From an uncultured Pseudomonadota bacterium (GTDB lineage: Bacteria > Myxococcota_A > UBA796 > SXON01), in contig CAIXRH010000252.1 of the NCBI GenBank assembly GCA_903921785.1, positions 1 to 64,000 of the forward strand: a DNA stretch of 64,000 bases. The letters are read 5' to 3'. The notes beneath the pieces were generated by a model. That model worked only from the letters and a program-made list of their open reading frames with translations, was not told the origin of the DNA and did not search any database. Below, in pieces: positions 42,698 through 51,795 of the stretch (position 1 is the stretch's first letter; each line of letters starts with the position of its first letter). The position numbers were made by a program, and so were the translations under genes.

Positions 42698-44029
42698 ATG
42701 GTGGTGCTCCTGTTGGCGGCGTGTGTGGACCCCACGCCCGAGCCGGCGCCGTTCACGGTATCCGTGACGGTGGCGGAGGCCCAGCCGACGGTGCTGCACG
42801 TCACCTGGGAGTCCGAGGAGCCCGGCGTCGGTTGGGTCACCGTCGGGCGGGACGACGTGGACGAGCAGCTCACCACCCACCGGGACGCGGCGCCGACCAC
42901 CCACCACGACATCCTCGTGGCCGGGCTCTTGCCCCGAACGGTTTGGCGCGTACAGGCCCACCTCGACGTGGACGGGGACGTCGCCGACAGCACCGAGGTG
43001 CCGGCCAAGACCGGAAGCCTCGAGCGCGGCGGGATCGTCGTGGGCAGCGTGGAGGGGAAGATGGAGTCGGCCCGCTGGCTCATGCAGGGGGTGCTCGGGA
43101 AGGGCGGCGGGTTCGTGATGTTCGACCAGGACGGCGCGCTGGTGTGGTCCTACGTGCACGATTTCCCCCGCCTCACGACACGCGCGCGGCTCACCCCGGA
43201 CGGCACGACGGTGCTCACGGGCGACTTCGACGTCGACGAGGGCGGGCCCAACTACGGGTGGATCCGGCGCATGAGCCTCGATGGCACCGAGCTCGATCCG
43301 GTGCCCACCCCGGGCGCGCACCACGACTTCGCCCCCACGCCGGACGGGTACGCCTACCTCGCGCTCGACGTGCGGCCGGTTCAGGACCACGCCGTCGTCG
43401 GCGACCAGATCCTCGAGGTGGACGCCGAGGGAAACCTCCTGCGCACCGTCTGGAGCTCCTTCGACACGTGGAGCGCCGACGGAGCCACCCAGCCCGAGCC
43501 GTTCTACCACCAGGGCCTCGACTGGACCCACTCCAACACCCTGGACTACGACGCCGAGCGTGACCAGCTTGTGGTGTCGGTGCGCAACCTCTCCGCGATC
43601 CTCCGCATCGACCGCGCCACGGGCGAGGTGGCCGAGCAGATCGGAGGCCCCACCTCCGACTACCCCACCGTTTCGGGCACGCCGTTCGAAGCCCAGCACT
43701 CGCCGTTCTTCGTGTCCGACGACGAGATGCTCGTGATGGACAATACCTTCAAGGGGGTCTCGGCGGTGCGGGACTACCGGCTCGACGCCTCCGCCGGCAC
43801 CCTCACCGAGCTCGGCTCCATCGTGAGCCCGTCCGGCGCCAACGTCTCCGCCCTGGGAGATGTCGCGCACGACGAAGACGGGCGCACGCTCACCAGTTGG
43901 GGTACGGCGGGATCGATCGAGGAGGTCGACGCCGACGGGGTCCCCACCTTCCGGCTCGACCTCGACCTTGGCTCCGCGTTCTCCTTCTTCGACCCTGTCG
44001 ATCAACTCGGCGGGCCCAGCCCGGACTGA
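42698..44029 (+). CDS. Arylsulfotransferase (ASST)-like lipoprotein
   Basis: A 443-residue lipoprotein; the signal peptide is very short and ends in LLAAC (cysteine at residue 9). Residues 15-110 form a fibronectin-like N-terminal domain; residues 115-440 show repeated beta-propeller blades with elements typical of ASST-type proteins: GFVMFDQDGALVWSY, HHDFAPTPDGYAYL, QILEVDAEGNLLRTVW, HSNTLDYDAERDQLVVSVR and GGPTSDYP. Bacterial ASST transfers sulfate between phenolic compounds in the periplasm; the catalytic histidine would be among the HHDF or HSNT residues. The stop is coupled to a KAS III gene by TGATG. Promoter TATGGT places the transcription start at the ATG. Confidence 0.8.
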   Translation: MVVLLLAACVDPTPEPAPFTVSVTVAEAQPTVLHVTWESEEPGVGWVTVGRDDVDEQLTTHRDAAPTTHHDILVAGLLPRTVWRVQAHLDVDGDVADSTEVPAKTGSLERGGIVVGSVEGKMESARWLMQGVLGKGGGFVMFDQDGALVWSYVHDFPRLTTRARLTPDGTTVLTGDFDVDEGGPNYGWIRRMSLDGTELDPVPTPGAHHDFAPTPDGYAYLALDVRPVQDHAVVGDQILEVDAEGNLLRTVWSSFDTWSADGATQPEPFYHQGLDWTHSNTLDYDAERDQLVVSVRNLSAILRIDRATGEVAEQIGGPTSDYPTVSGTPFEAQHSPFFVSDDEMLVMDNTFKGVSAVRDYRLDASAGTLTELGSIVSPSGANVSALGDVAHDEDGRTLTSWGTAGSIEEVDADGVPTFRLDLDLGSAFSFFDPVDQLGGPSPD

Positions 44030-45042
44030 TGTCGCTGTACGTCTCCTTGCCCGCTGCCCGGCTCCCTTCACGGGCCGTCTCCAACGCCGAGGTGGTGGAG
44101 CGGGTGCGGGCCGGCTTCCGCGGCGGCATCCTCGAGTGGAAGGCGGTGGAGCGGGCGGTGAAGCTCGTCTTCACCAGCTGCGGCACCCAGGTGCGCTATG
44201 AAGAGACGGAGTCGCCCACCGCGCCGGGCCTCCACGCCGCCGAGCAGGTGGCGGCGGTTTTGCGGGAGAACGGCATCGCCGCCGCGGACCTCGACACCGT
44301 GGTGTACGGCTCCATCGCCCGCACCGTCTTCGAGCCGGCCACGGCGGCGGAGATCGCAGGGCGCGTGGGGGCCGATCGGGCGCTCGCCTACGACGTGGTC
44401 GCCGCGTGTGCGGGGCCGATGGTCGCGCTGGAGACATTGGCGGGGAAAGCCGCGATCGACCCTACGTGGCAGCTCGGGGTGATCACCTCGGCGTCGCTGT
44501 CCACGGGGCACCTCAGCTACGACATCCAGCGCCTCACCGACCTGGAGACCCTCGCGGCCGGCCTTACCATCGGCAACGCCTACACGGGCTGGCTGGTGGG
44601 GCGGCGGCCGTTCAAGCACGGCGGTCGGGTCGTCGTCACCCACACCCAGGGCGCCTCCCAGGGGCACACCCTCTGCAAGGTCCCGACCGACGGGCCCTTT
44701 CAGTCCTCGCGCGCCACGCTGGTCACCCTGGCGGCGATGGTGCCGGAGCACGTGCGAGAGGTCACCCGTCGCGCCGGCTGGGCGGTCACGGACGTGGACC
44801 TGTTCGTGTTCCATCAGCCCTCCGACCGCATCCTTCGCGGGGTGGCGCGTTCGCTCGGCGTCGAGCCAGAGCGGGTGCCGCAGCTGCACCAGCTTCACGC
44901 CAACACCGAGGCCAGCGCGGTGCCGCTCGCGCTCCGGCACCTGCACGACACCGGTAGGTTGAAGCCGGGGATGCGGCTCCTGCTCGGGTCGGCCGCCGCG
45001 GGGTTCACCATGGCCAGCGCGCTCGTGGAGTGGGAAGGGTAG
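44029..45042 (+). CDS. 3-oxoacyl-ACP synthase III (FabH)-like enzyme
   Basis: A 337-residue thiolase-fold condensing enzyme whose ATG overlaps the stop of the ASST lipoprotein. The catalytic triad of KAS III is complete: C127 in VVAACAGPM, H261 in FHQPSD and N291 in HANTEASAVPLAL. Length matches FabH (about 320-340). KAS III enzymes start fatty-acid chains from acetyl-CoA or, in secondary metabolism, join or transfer acyl groups. It is divergent from housekeeping FabH around the entrance loop, and no acyl carrier protein, FabD or FabF lies nearby, so it is more likely an accessory or secondary-metabolic enzyme. Coupling to an extracytoplasmic sulfotransferase is unusual. Confidence 0.85.
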   Translation: MSLYVSLPAARLPSRAVSNAEVVERVRAGFRGGILEWKAVERAVKLVFTSCGTQVRYEETESPTAPGLHAAEQVAAVLRENGIAAADLDTVVYGSIARTVFEPATAAEIAGRVGADRALAYDVVAACAGPMVALETLAGKAAIDPTWQLGVITSASLSTGHLSYDIQRLTDLETLAAGLTIGNAYTGWLVGRRPFKHGGRVVVTHTQGASQGHTLCKVPTDGPFQSSRATLVTLAAMVPEHVREVTRRAGWAVTDVDLFVFHQPSDRILRGVARSLGVEPERVPQLHQLHANTEASAVPLALRHLHDTGRLKPGMRLLLGSAAAGFTMASALVEWEG

Positions 45043-45051
45043 TCCGCGAGG

Positions 45052-45057
45052 TACACT
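45052..45057 (+). promoter_or_regulatory. -10 like hexamer TACACT, leaderless start
   Basis: TACACT is six bases before the GTG at 45064, with no room for a ribosome-binding site after the expected transcription start. Confidence 0.5.
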
Positions 45058-45063
45058 CCGGCC

Positions 45064-45615
45064 GTGCCTTCCCCGATCGCACATCTGGCTGCTGCCGTCG
45101 CCGCGGGTGTCGCCGCGCCCGCGGGGTCGCCGCTGCGGGCGCGGAGGGCGCTGCTCGCCGCGGCGATCGCCAGTGTGATCCCGGACGCCGACCTGCTGCT
45201 CTCGGCCACGCTGCCCGGGGGCATCGCCTGGCACCACGGGCCCACGCACTCGCTCTTCGGCGCGGCGTTGCTCGGGTGCCTGGTGGCGTTGGCGGCGAGG
45301 CTTCGGGGCACGGCAGGGCTCTGGGTGGTGGTCTCCGCGGTGCTCCACCCGCTGTTTGACTGGCAGCTCGGACTCCCGGGTCAACCGCCCACCTTCGGGG
45401 TGCCGCTGTTCTGGCCGATGCGGGAGGCGCGCTACGTCGCAGCGCACCCGATCTTCCGCCCGTTCGGGATCCACGAGCCGGGGTTCCTGGCCAACATGTT
45501 CACTCGCTCGGCGGTGGAGCCCTACGCTCGGGAGGTCGTGTTCGCGGCGGTGGTGCTCGGCTACGCGTTCTTCGCCGGGCGCTGGTCCGGGAGGGGTCAG
45601 GCCGATCGCAATTGA
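45064..45615 (+). CDS. DUF457/YdjM-like membrane-bound metal-dependent hydrolase
   Basis: A 183-residue inner-membrane protein starting at GTG 45064. The family signature is present: SPIAHLAAA at the N-terminus, IPDADLLL (about 39-46), WHHGPTHSLFGA (about 56-67) and HPLFDW (about 98-103), giving the conserved His/Asp set thought to bind metal. About four hydrophobic segments are seen. E. coli YdjM is LexA-regulated; no LexA box is evident here. The 3' end is unusual: the last codons and the stop lie inside the left arm of the palindrome that precedes the RAYT, so the C-terminal residues may derive from that element. Confidence 0.8.
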   Translation: MPSPIAHLAAAVAAGVAAPAGSPLRARRALLAAAIASVIPDADLLLSATLPGGIAWHHGPTHSLFGAALLGCLVALAARLRGTAGLWVVVSAVLHPLFDWQLGLPGQPPTFGVPLFWPMREARYVAAHPIFRPFGIHEPGFLANMFTRSAVEPYAREVVFAAVVLGYAFFAGRWSGRGQADRN

Positions 45616-45704
45616 TTTCGGGCGGGATCGCGCCCCGGGCGGCGGTCGCAGCCCGGGGCGCCCGCCGTCGCGATGGAAGAAATGAAAGCGATCGGCCTGA
45701 CCCC
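45593..45704. repeat. 112-bp palindromic element (REP/BIME-like) upstream of RAYT
   Basis: GGGGTCAGGCCGATCGC (45593-45609) and its perfect complement (45688-45704) bound the element. Inside, GCGCCCCGGGC (45630-45640) and GCCCGGGGCGC (45651-45661) form a second perfect stem around a ten-base loop. The whole can fold into one long two-tier hairpin. It starts within the 3' end of the DUF457 gene and ends 40 bases before the RAYT start. Confidence 0.8.
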
Positions 45705-45744
45705 CCTCTTGCCGCGGCGGGCCATCGTGAACATCTGTTCACCC

Positions 45745-47055
45745 ATGCCCCGCAAGCCTCGCCTCGACGTCCCCGGCGCCGTCCACCACGTGATGAACCG
45801 TGGCGCCCGCCGCGCCGCCCTCTTCGCCGAGGCGTGGGTCTGTCAGCTCTTCCTATCGGTCCTGTCCGAGCTGCCCGCCCGCTTCAACGTCCGCATCCTC
45901 GCCTACGCGATCATGCCGAACCACTACCATCTCCTCCTGGAGTGTCCCGACGGCAACCTCTCCCGCGCGATGCAATACCTCGGCGGAGAATTCACCCAGC
46001 GCCTCAACCGCATCCAGGCCTGGGACGGGCCGGTGTTCCGTGGCCGCTTCCTCAGCCGCCTCGTCGACAGCGACGCCTACTTCGCGCACGTCCTCGCGTA
46101 CATCCACCTCAACCCGGTGCGCGCCAACCTCGCCAAGACCGCCCACGCGGCGCGGTGGACGAGCCACGCCGCCCTCGTCGGCCGCGAGCGCCGACCCGCG
46201 TGGCTCGCGGCGGGCACGATCGAGCGGCTCTTCGGAGATCGTAAGACCTACCTGGACTACCTCGCCTCCTGCCTCGGAGACGCGCCTCCCCAACCCCCTG
46301 GCTGGGACCCCGAGCACGTGTGGGCCGCGCCGCGCCGGCCCCCCGCGCTTCCCGTCGCCCCCCGCCCGGCGGTGGACGTCGACGCCCTCCTGCTGACCGT
46401 CGCGACCGCGGCGAGTGTTCCGCTCGCTGAGCTCCGCCACGCTCGATCCGGGCGCCGCGGCAACCCCGCCCGGGCGTTCGCAGCGTGGTGGTTGGGGCGC
46501 CGCACCACGCTGACGAACGGACAGATCGCGGAACACCTGGGCTGTTCCGCCGCCCGGGTGTCTCAGCTTCGCCGTGAGGTTCCCCGCCAGGAGCGGCGGT
46601 TCGCGGCGATCTCCCGGCGCGTCGAGACGCTGCCACTGCCGCCGTCCTCGCCGCCGCCGTCCTCGCTTCCATCGTTTCCACCGCCGCGGCCCGCGCCTGC
46701 GCCGACCTGCGTGCGGAGCCCGGCGCCGCCCGCGCACGCTTCCCTCGACTTCCGGTATTCGTGGACGCCGGAGGCCTCGCTCGTGCTGCGTGACGCCGCG
46801 TGTCGGACGCCGTTGTCCGAAGACGCCACCACGCCGGGGTCCGCCGCTCGCCCGGCACCGCCTAAACCCGCCACGGAGCCCGGGTTGGCCCTTCCTGTCC
46901 AGCGGCGCGTTCCGGACGATCGCGACACGCTTCGCTCCGCGTTGACCGAGATCTCCGCGCCGCCCCGAACGCTGGCGCCTGCCCCGCCGACTCCTGACCG
47001 GCCGCGCGATACCCTCCCCCGATGCTCTCCCTCCTCCTCGGCTGCACCTCCCTGA
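45745..47055 (+). CDS. REP-associated tyrosine transposase (RAYT, Y1/HUH family)
   Basis: A 436-residue HUH single-strand nuclease. Residues 1-140 are the transposase IS200/RAYT core: VHHVMNRG near the start, MPNHYHLLLE with the metal-binding H60-Y61-H62, GPVFRGRF, and YIHLNPVRA whose Y119 is the likely nucleophile. RAYTs cut and move or maintain REP palindromes. Residues about 215-310 resemble a DnaA-type helix-turn-helix (LRHARSGRRGNPARAFAAWWL, QIAEHLGCSAARVSQL), an add-on known in some RAYTs. The last 130 residues are Pro/Ser-rich and overlap the next gene by 34 bases. ATG 45745 is chosen, because in-frame codons further upstream lie in the palindrome. Confidence 0.88.
   Translation: MPRKPRLDVPGAVHHVMNRGARRAALFAEAWVCQLFLSVLSELPARFNVRILAYAIMPNHYHLLLECPDGNLSRAMQYLGGEFTQRLNRIQAWDGPVFRGRFLSRLVDSDAYFAHVLAYIHLNPVRANLAKTAHAARWTSHAALVGRERRPAWLAAGTIERLFGDRKTYLDYLASCLGDAPPQPPGWDPEHVWAAPRRPPALPVAPRPAVDVDALLLTVATAASVPLAELRHARSGRRGNPARAFAAWWLGRRTTLTNGQIAEHLGCSAARVSQLRREVPRQERRFAAISRRVETLPLPPSSPPPSSLPSFPPPRPAPAPTCVRSPAPPAHASLDFRYSWTPEASLVLRDAACRTPLSEDATTPGSAARPAPPKPATEPGLALPVQRRVPDDRDTLRSALTEISAPPRTLAPAPPTPDRPRDTLPRCSPSSSAAPP
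47010..47015 (+). promoter_or_regulatory. -10 like hexamer TACCCT, leaderless start
   Basis: TACCCT lies six bases before the ATG at 47022 and within the 3' end of the RAYT gene, giving the esterase gene its own promoter. Confidence 0.5.
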
Positions 47056-48437
47056 TCTGCGGCGCTGGCACCCACGCCATCGACGGCGCCTGCCTCCCGG
47101 ACGACACCGCCGCGGCGGCCGACACCGCGGCCACCGACACGGGCGACACGGCTCCGGACACCGCTGCCGACACCGCCGACACCGACACGGCGCCCGACAC
47201 CGCCGACACGGGCCCCGCCACGCTCGCGGTGTACCTCCTCGCCGGCCAGTCCAACATGGACGGCTACGCGTGGATTCCTGGCCTCGCTCCGGCCGATCGG
47301 GTCGCGGACCCGCGGGTGCCGCTGTACTGGTCGGGCTGGGGAGGGTTCCGCGATCTGCAGCCGGCGAGCTACGGCGGCGCGGTCTATGTCGGGCCGGAGG
47401 TCACGCTCGGCCGCGCCCTCGCGGACGCCGGGGTGCCCGCCGTTTTGGTGAAACACGCGGTCGGCGGGACGGACCTCGCCAACTACTGGTTCCCCGGCGT
47501 CACGCCGGGGGATGCCACGGCGGGAGACGGCTTCTCCGTCCTCGCGGACTCGGTGGACGCTGCCGCCGCGGAGCTCGACGCCGCCGGACAGCCGTGGCGT
47601 TGGGCGGGCTTCGTGTGGATGCAGGGCGAGTCCGACTCCCTGGACCTCGGGATGGCCCACGCCTACGAGGACAACCTCACCGGCCTCGTCGCCGCGGTGC
47701 GGGAGATCACCGCCACGCCGGACCTGCCCGTGGTCGTGGGGCTCATCTCCCGCGAGTCGATCTGGACCTATGCGGACCTGGTGCGTGACGCCGAAACCGC
47801 CGTCGCCGCGGCGGATCCGTACGTGGCCACGGTGGAGACCGACGACCTTCCCCGCAACGAGCTCGACCAACCCCACTACGACAGCGTCAGCAACCGCGTG
47901 CTCGGCCGCCGCTTCGCTCGCGCCCTTCTCGACGGCGCCGACGTCCCCTCGGGCGACGACGCCCCGCAGGCCGCGCTCACCGTCTCCGGCGGCCCCACCG
48001 ACTACGACTTCACCGGCACCTGCGGCTGGGAGTTCACGATCACTGCGCCCATCGAGGTGACGGACCTCGGCGCCTACGGCACCGCCTACATCGGCACCGC
48101 GACCGAGGTCGGCATCTGGGACGCCGACGCGAACCTCGTGGTCCGCGGCACGGTGCCCACCTGGTACGAAGCGCCGGCGACCTGGAGAAAGACGGAGTGG
48201 TACATCGCGATCGACCCGGTCCGGCTTGAGCCGGGCACGTACCGCCTCGGCCTCGTCTCGTGGACTGGCGACGCCGATCGTTACCTCAACGACGCCTCGG
48301 GCTCGTTCGCGGCGGGGATCACCTACACGGCGGCGGTGTACGCGGAGGGCTACTGGCTCACGTACCCGTCGAACCGCTTTGCCAGCTCCACGGTGAGCTT
48401 CGTCGGGCCGGACTTTTTGTTCACGCCGGCGCCCTGA
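47022..48437 (+). CDS. SASA-domain carbohydrate esterase lipoprotein
   Basis: A 471-residue lipoprotein; the signal is very short and ends in LLLGC (cysteine at 8). Residues 25-66 are an Asp/Thr/Ala linker. Residues 68-310 form an SGNH-type SASA/CE6 domain: block [10 protein letters not shown] with S77, WMQGESDS around 200-206, and D282-x2-H285. Such enzymes remove acetyl groups from sialic acids or from xylan and other glycans. The final 140 residues form a separate beta-rich domain ([19 protein letters not shown]), similar to DUF4082-like modules. The promoter TACCCT sits six bases upstream. The start overlaps the RAYT reading frame by 34 bases. Surface location is inferred from the lipobox. 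Confidence 0.85.
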   Translation: MLSLLLGCTSLICGAGTHAIDGACLPDDTAAAADTAATDTGDTAPDTAADTADTDTAPDTADTGPATLAVYLLAGQSNMDGYAWIPGLAPADRVADPRVPLYWSGWGGFRDLQPASYGGAVYVGPEVTLGRALADAGVPAVLVKHAVGGTDLANYWFPGVTPGDATAGDGFSVLADSVDAAAAELDAAGQPWRWAGFVWMQGESDSLDLGMAHAYEDNLTGLVAAVREITATPDLPVVVGLISRESIWTYADLVRDAETAVAAADPYVATVETDDLPRNELDQPHYDSVSNRVLGRRFARALLDGADVPSGDDAPQAALTVSGGPTDYDFTGTCGWEFTITAPIEVTDLGAYGTAYIGTATEVGIWDADANLVVRGTVPTWYEAPATWRKTEWYIAIDPVRLEPGTYRLGLVSWTGDADRYLNDASGSFAAGITYTAAVYAEGYWLTYPSNRFASSTVSFVGPDFLFTPAP

Positions 48438-48445
48438 CGGCGCCG
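48427..48445. terminator. Hairpin enclosing the stop codon
   Basis: CGGCGCC (48427-48433) and GGCGCCG (48439-48445) pair around the loop CTGAC that contains the TGA of the esterase gene, the same design as at 17619-17646. Confidence 0.4.
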
Positions 48446-48449
48446 CGGG

Positions 48450-48515
48450 CGCCCGCCCCGCCATTCTCGCCGACCATGGCTCCTCGACCGCCGACGTCGC
48501 CGGGTGGCACGCCGG
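48450..48515 (-). repeat. Dispersed intergenic repeat, copy B
   Basis: Inverted copy of 7786-7852, about 58 of 66 positions identical. It lies between the esterase and kbl. Confidence 0.6.
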
Positions 48516-48600
48516 ACCTCGACCGCCGCTCCTTCGACCCCCGTTCCTCGTCCCGGCGCACGGCCCTCGCGTTAGACCGGCCGACCGCTTCGGAGCGCCG

Positions 48601-49791
48601 ATGTTCACCACCGCCAAGGACAAGCTCACCGCCGATCTCGCTGCCATCCGGGAGGCGGGCACCTGGAAGAAGGAGCGGGTCATCGTCTCGCCCCAGAGCG
48701 CCACGATCACCGTGCAGTCCGGCCAGCAGGTGCTCAACTTCTGCGCCAACAACTACCTCGGCCTCGCGGACCACCCGGCGCTCATCGAGGCCGCGAAGGC
48801 CGCGCTCGACAGCCACGGCCTGGGCATGGCCTCCGTCCGCTTCATCTGCGGCACCCAGGACATCCACAAGGAGCTCGAACGCGCCGTCTCGACGTTCCTC
48901 CGCACCGACGACACGATCCTCTACTCCTCGTGTTTCGACGCGAACGGCGGGCTTTTTGAGACGCTCTGCGGCGAGGGCGACGCGATCATCTCCGACGAAC
49001 TGAACCACGCCAGCATCATCGACGGCATCCGCCTCGCGAAGGCCGAGCGCCTCCGCTACAAACACCTCGATCTGGCGGACCTCGACGCGAAGCTCGAGGA
49101 GGTCAAGGGCGCCCGCCTCAAGCTCGTCGCCACCGACGGCGTCTTCTCGATGGACGGCGACATCGCCCCGCTCGGCGACATCTGCGACATCGCGGAGAGG
49201 CACGGCGCCATGGTGATGGTGGACGACAGCCACGCCTCCGGCTTCGTGGGCAAGACCGGCCGCGGAAGCATCGAACACTGCGGGGTGATGGGCCGGGTGG
49301 ACGTGGTCACCAGCACCCTCGGCAAGGCGCTCGGCGGCAGCCAGGGCGGCTTCACCTCGGGCCGCCAGGAGATCATCGACCTCCTCCGTCAGCGCAGCCG
49401 TCCGTACCTGTTCAGCAACACCGTCGCGCCGCCGATCGTCGGGGCGGCGCTGAAGGTCTTCGAGATGCTCAGCGCGAGCACCGAGCGCCGGGACCGCCTG
49501 GAGGCGAACACCCAGCGGTTCCGCCAGGCCATGACCGCCGCCGGCTTCCAGATCCGCCCCGGCGTCCACCCGATCTGCCCGATCATGCTGGGCGATGCGC
49601 GGCTCGCCACCGAGATGGCCGACCGGATGCTGCAGAAGGGGATCTACGTGATCGGCTTCAGCTTCCCGGTCGTCCCTCGCGGTCAGGCGCGCATCCGCGT
49701 GCAGATCAGCGCGGCGCACACCCCCGAGCAGGTGGACCAGGCGGTGCAGGCCTTCACCGAGGTCGGGCGCGACCTCGGGGTGATCAAGTAG
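48601..49791 (+). CDS. kbl: 2-amino-3-ketobutyrate coenzyme A ligase (glycine C-acetyltransferase)
   Basis: A 396-residue PLP enzyme of the alpha-oxoamine synthase family, matching Kbl in length. It splits 2-amino-3-ketobutyrate with CoA into glycine and acetyl-CoA, the second step of threonine breakdown. Visible: [14 protein letters not shown] at 46-59, [16 protein letters not shown], the PLP-contacting [11 protein letters not shown] and DDSHASGF, and K242 in STLGKALGG as Schiff-base lysine. The C-terminal [15 protein letters not shown] is also diagnostic. Its usual partner, threonine dehydrogenase, is not adjacent. GGAG precedes the ATG and TTAGAC lies further upstream. Its stop directly abuts the stop of the chemoreceptor gene on the other strand. 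Confidence 0.94.
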   Translation: MFTTAKDKLTADLAAIREAGTWKKERVIVSPQSATITVQSGQQVLNFCANNYLGLADHPALIEAAKAALDSHGLGMASVRFICGTQDIHKELERAVSTFLRTDDTILYSSCFDANGGLFETLCGEGDAIISDELNHASIIDGIRLAKAERLRYKHLDLADLDAKLEEVKGARLKLVATDGVFSMDGDIAPLGDICDIAERHGAMVMVDDSHASGFVGKTGRGSIEHCGVMGRVDVVTSTLGKALGGSQGGFTSGRQEIIDLLRQRSRPYLFSNTVAPPIVGAALKVFEMLSASTERRDRLEANTQRFRQAMTAAGFQIRPGVHPICPIMLGDARLATEMADRMLQKGIYVIGFSFPVVPRGQARIRVQISAAHTPEQVDQAVQAFTEVGRDLGVIK

Positions 49792-51795
49792 TCACCCCGC
49801 CAGCGCCAGACCCTGCGGGGACCCGCGTCCCCGCTTGGTGGGCGCCCGCGCGGTCTGCACGTCGCTGATCCGGAACTGCCCGACCATGTTGGCCAGCTCG
49901 ATCGCCTGCCCCGAGAGCTCTTCCACGGCCGCGGCCGTCTCCTCAGAGCTGGCGGCGTTCTGCTGGGTGACGTGGTCCATGCCGCTCACCGAGCCCGTGA
50001 CCCCGGTGATCCCCATCGCCTGACCGGCGCTGGCTGCGGCGATCTCCCCCACGATGGCCTGCACGCCGCCGACCGCCTTGGCGATCTCTTCGAGGTTCCC
50101 GCACACCTGCCGGGACATGCCCTCGCCGCTTCGCGCCAGCTCCACCGACTCCTGGATGAGCGTCTCGGTCTTCCGGGCGGCCTCCTTCGCCCGCTGGGCC
50201 AGGCTGCGCACCTCCTCGGCCACCACGGCGAAGCCGCGTCCGGCGTCCCCCGCGCGCGCGGCCTCCACCGCCGCGTTGAGCGCGAGCAGGTTCGTCTGGA
50301 AGGCCACGTCGTTGATGTCGCGGATGATCGCGGCGGTGCGCTCCGCGGAGCCACGGATGTTCTGCATCGCGTCGCTCATGCCGGCCATCGCGGCGATCCC
50401 GTGGTCAGAAGCGGCGGCGGCCTGCTGTACGAGGAGGTGGGCCTGCGCGGCGTTGTCGGCGTTCTGTCCGGTGGCGGCCGACAGCGACTCCAGCAAGGAG
50501 GCGGCCCCCTGGAGCGCCACGGCCTGCTCGCTCGCTCCCTGCGCCACGTTCTGCGAACTGCTGGCGATCATCCCGGCCGCAGCCGTGACCTCGCCCGCCG
50601 CGCTGGCGACCTGTCGGAGGCTGCCCTCCAGGGTGCCCACGGCGGAGTTGATCGAAACCTTGATCCGGGCGAAGTCGCCCTGGTAGGCCCCGTCCATACG
50701 GGCGGTGAGGTCGCGCGCCGCGACCCGTTCGAGCACCGTGGCGGCCTCGTCGATCGGGGCGGCGGTGGCGTCGAGGAGGCGGTTCACGCCCTCGATGATC
50801 TCGGCGAAGCCGCCGCTGAACCGGGAGGCGTCGGCGCGGCTGCGCAGGTTCCCGGCCTGTGCGGCACGCACGAGGGCGCCGAGGTCGTCCGTGAGGCTGC
50901 GGGTGGTCTCGATCAAGCTCGTGAAGGCGAGGGCGAGCTCGTCCTCGGGGCCGCGGGACGTCACCGAGATGCTGGTGTCGCCGGCCGCGACCAGCGTGGC
51001 GGCGGCGGTGAGCTCGGCGTGGGCGTCGATGACGCTTCGGAAGGCGTCGGCGACGTCGGCGAGCTCGTCCTTTCCCGCGACGTGCAGCATGGCGGGCGCC
51101 CCGGTAGCCACCTGTCGCGCCGCGATGGCCAGCTCCCGAGCCCGTCCGGCGAGGCCCCGGACCACGAACCAGCCGACGGAGAGGCACGTGACGATCGCGA
51201 GCACGGTGACGGTGGACATCACGGTCACGCTGGACGCGAGCTGCTCGCGGGCCTCGGTCACGTCGGTGAGCGCGTGGGCCTGGGCCGCGGCGTACACCGC
51301 GTCCATCGCCTTCTGGACGTCGGTGCGGGCGGGCTCGCAGGTCTTGAACCACGTGGCTTCGGCGGCGGCCTGGTCGTCGCGGTCCAGGGAGGCGAGCAGC
51401 GTCGTTGCGCCGTCCGCGAAGCGCGCCATCGCGGTGGTGAGCTCGGCGACGGCCACCCGCTCGTGCTCTTCGTGGACGGTCGCCGTGAACGCGGCCAACG
51501 CCGCTCGGGTCTCGGCGATCCGCGTGGCCGCCTTGGTCCGGCTCGCCTTGCGGGCGTCGGGGTCCGGCAGGTACAAGCTCTCGATGAGGTTCGCGCGGCT
51601 GCGTTGAAACGCCTCGGTCACCGCCGCGAGGTCGTAGAGCGGCAGCACCTGGTCTTTGTAGGTGGTCTCGGTGCCCTGCTCGATCGTGGTCAGGGAGTGG
51701 TGGGCAAACCAGCCGACTCCGGCGAGGGACAACGAGAGGACGAGCGGTATGGCGAGCAGCTTGGGGGCCAGGCGGATGGAGTCGAGGAAGGCCAT
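49792..51795 (-). CDS. Methyl-accepting chemotaxis protein
   Basis: A 667-residue chemoreceptor starting at ATG 51795. TM1 is at about 10-30 and TM2 at about 190-212; between them lies an all-helical four-helix-bundle ligand domain (about 32-188) of the 4HB_MCP type. HAMP-like and linker helices follow to about 400, and the signalling hairpin tip reads [23 protein letters not shown] with [18 protein letters not shown] after it, the CheA/CheW contact region. A C-terminal tail without an NWETF pentapeptide ends in basic residues. No che genes are adjacent. The 423 bases upstream are non-coding and probably include its control region. Confidence 0.93.
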   Translation of the reverse strand: MAFLDSIRLAPKLLAIPLVLSLSLAGVGWFAHHSLTTIEQGTETTYKDQVLPLYDLAAVTEAFQRSRANLIESLYLPDPDARKASRTKAATRIAETRAALAAFTATVHEEHERVAVAELTTAMARFADGATTLLASLDRDDQAAAEATWFKTCEPARTDVQKAMDAVYAAAQAHALTDVTEAREQLASSVTVMSTVTVLAIVTCLSVGWFVVRGLAGRARELAIAARQVATGAPAMLHVAGKDELADVADAFRSVIDAHAELTAAATLVAAGDTSISVTSRGPEDELALAFTSLIETTRSLTDDLGALVRAAQAGNLRSRADASRFSGGFAEIIEGVNRLLDATAAPIDEAATVLERVAARDLTARMDGAYQGDFARIKVSINSAVGTLEGSLRQVASAAGEVTAAAGMIASSSQNVAQGASEQAVALQGAASLLESLSAATGQNADNAAQAHLLVQQAAAASDHGIAAMAGMSDAMQNIRGSAERTAAIIRDINDVAFQTNLLALNAAVEAARAGDAGRGFAVVAEEVRSLAQRAKEAARKTETLIQESVELARSGEGMSRQVCGNLEEIAKAVGGVQAIVGEIAAASAGQAMGITGVTGSVSGMDHVTQQNAASSEETAAAVEELSGQAIELANMVGQFRISDVQTARAPTKRGRGSPQGLALAG

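Noticed and set aside
22626-49791. Threonine synthesis/breakdown gene cluster (thrC and kbl)
   Set aside because: The genes are 25 kb apart with unrelated genes between; no functional clustering is implied.
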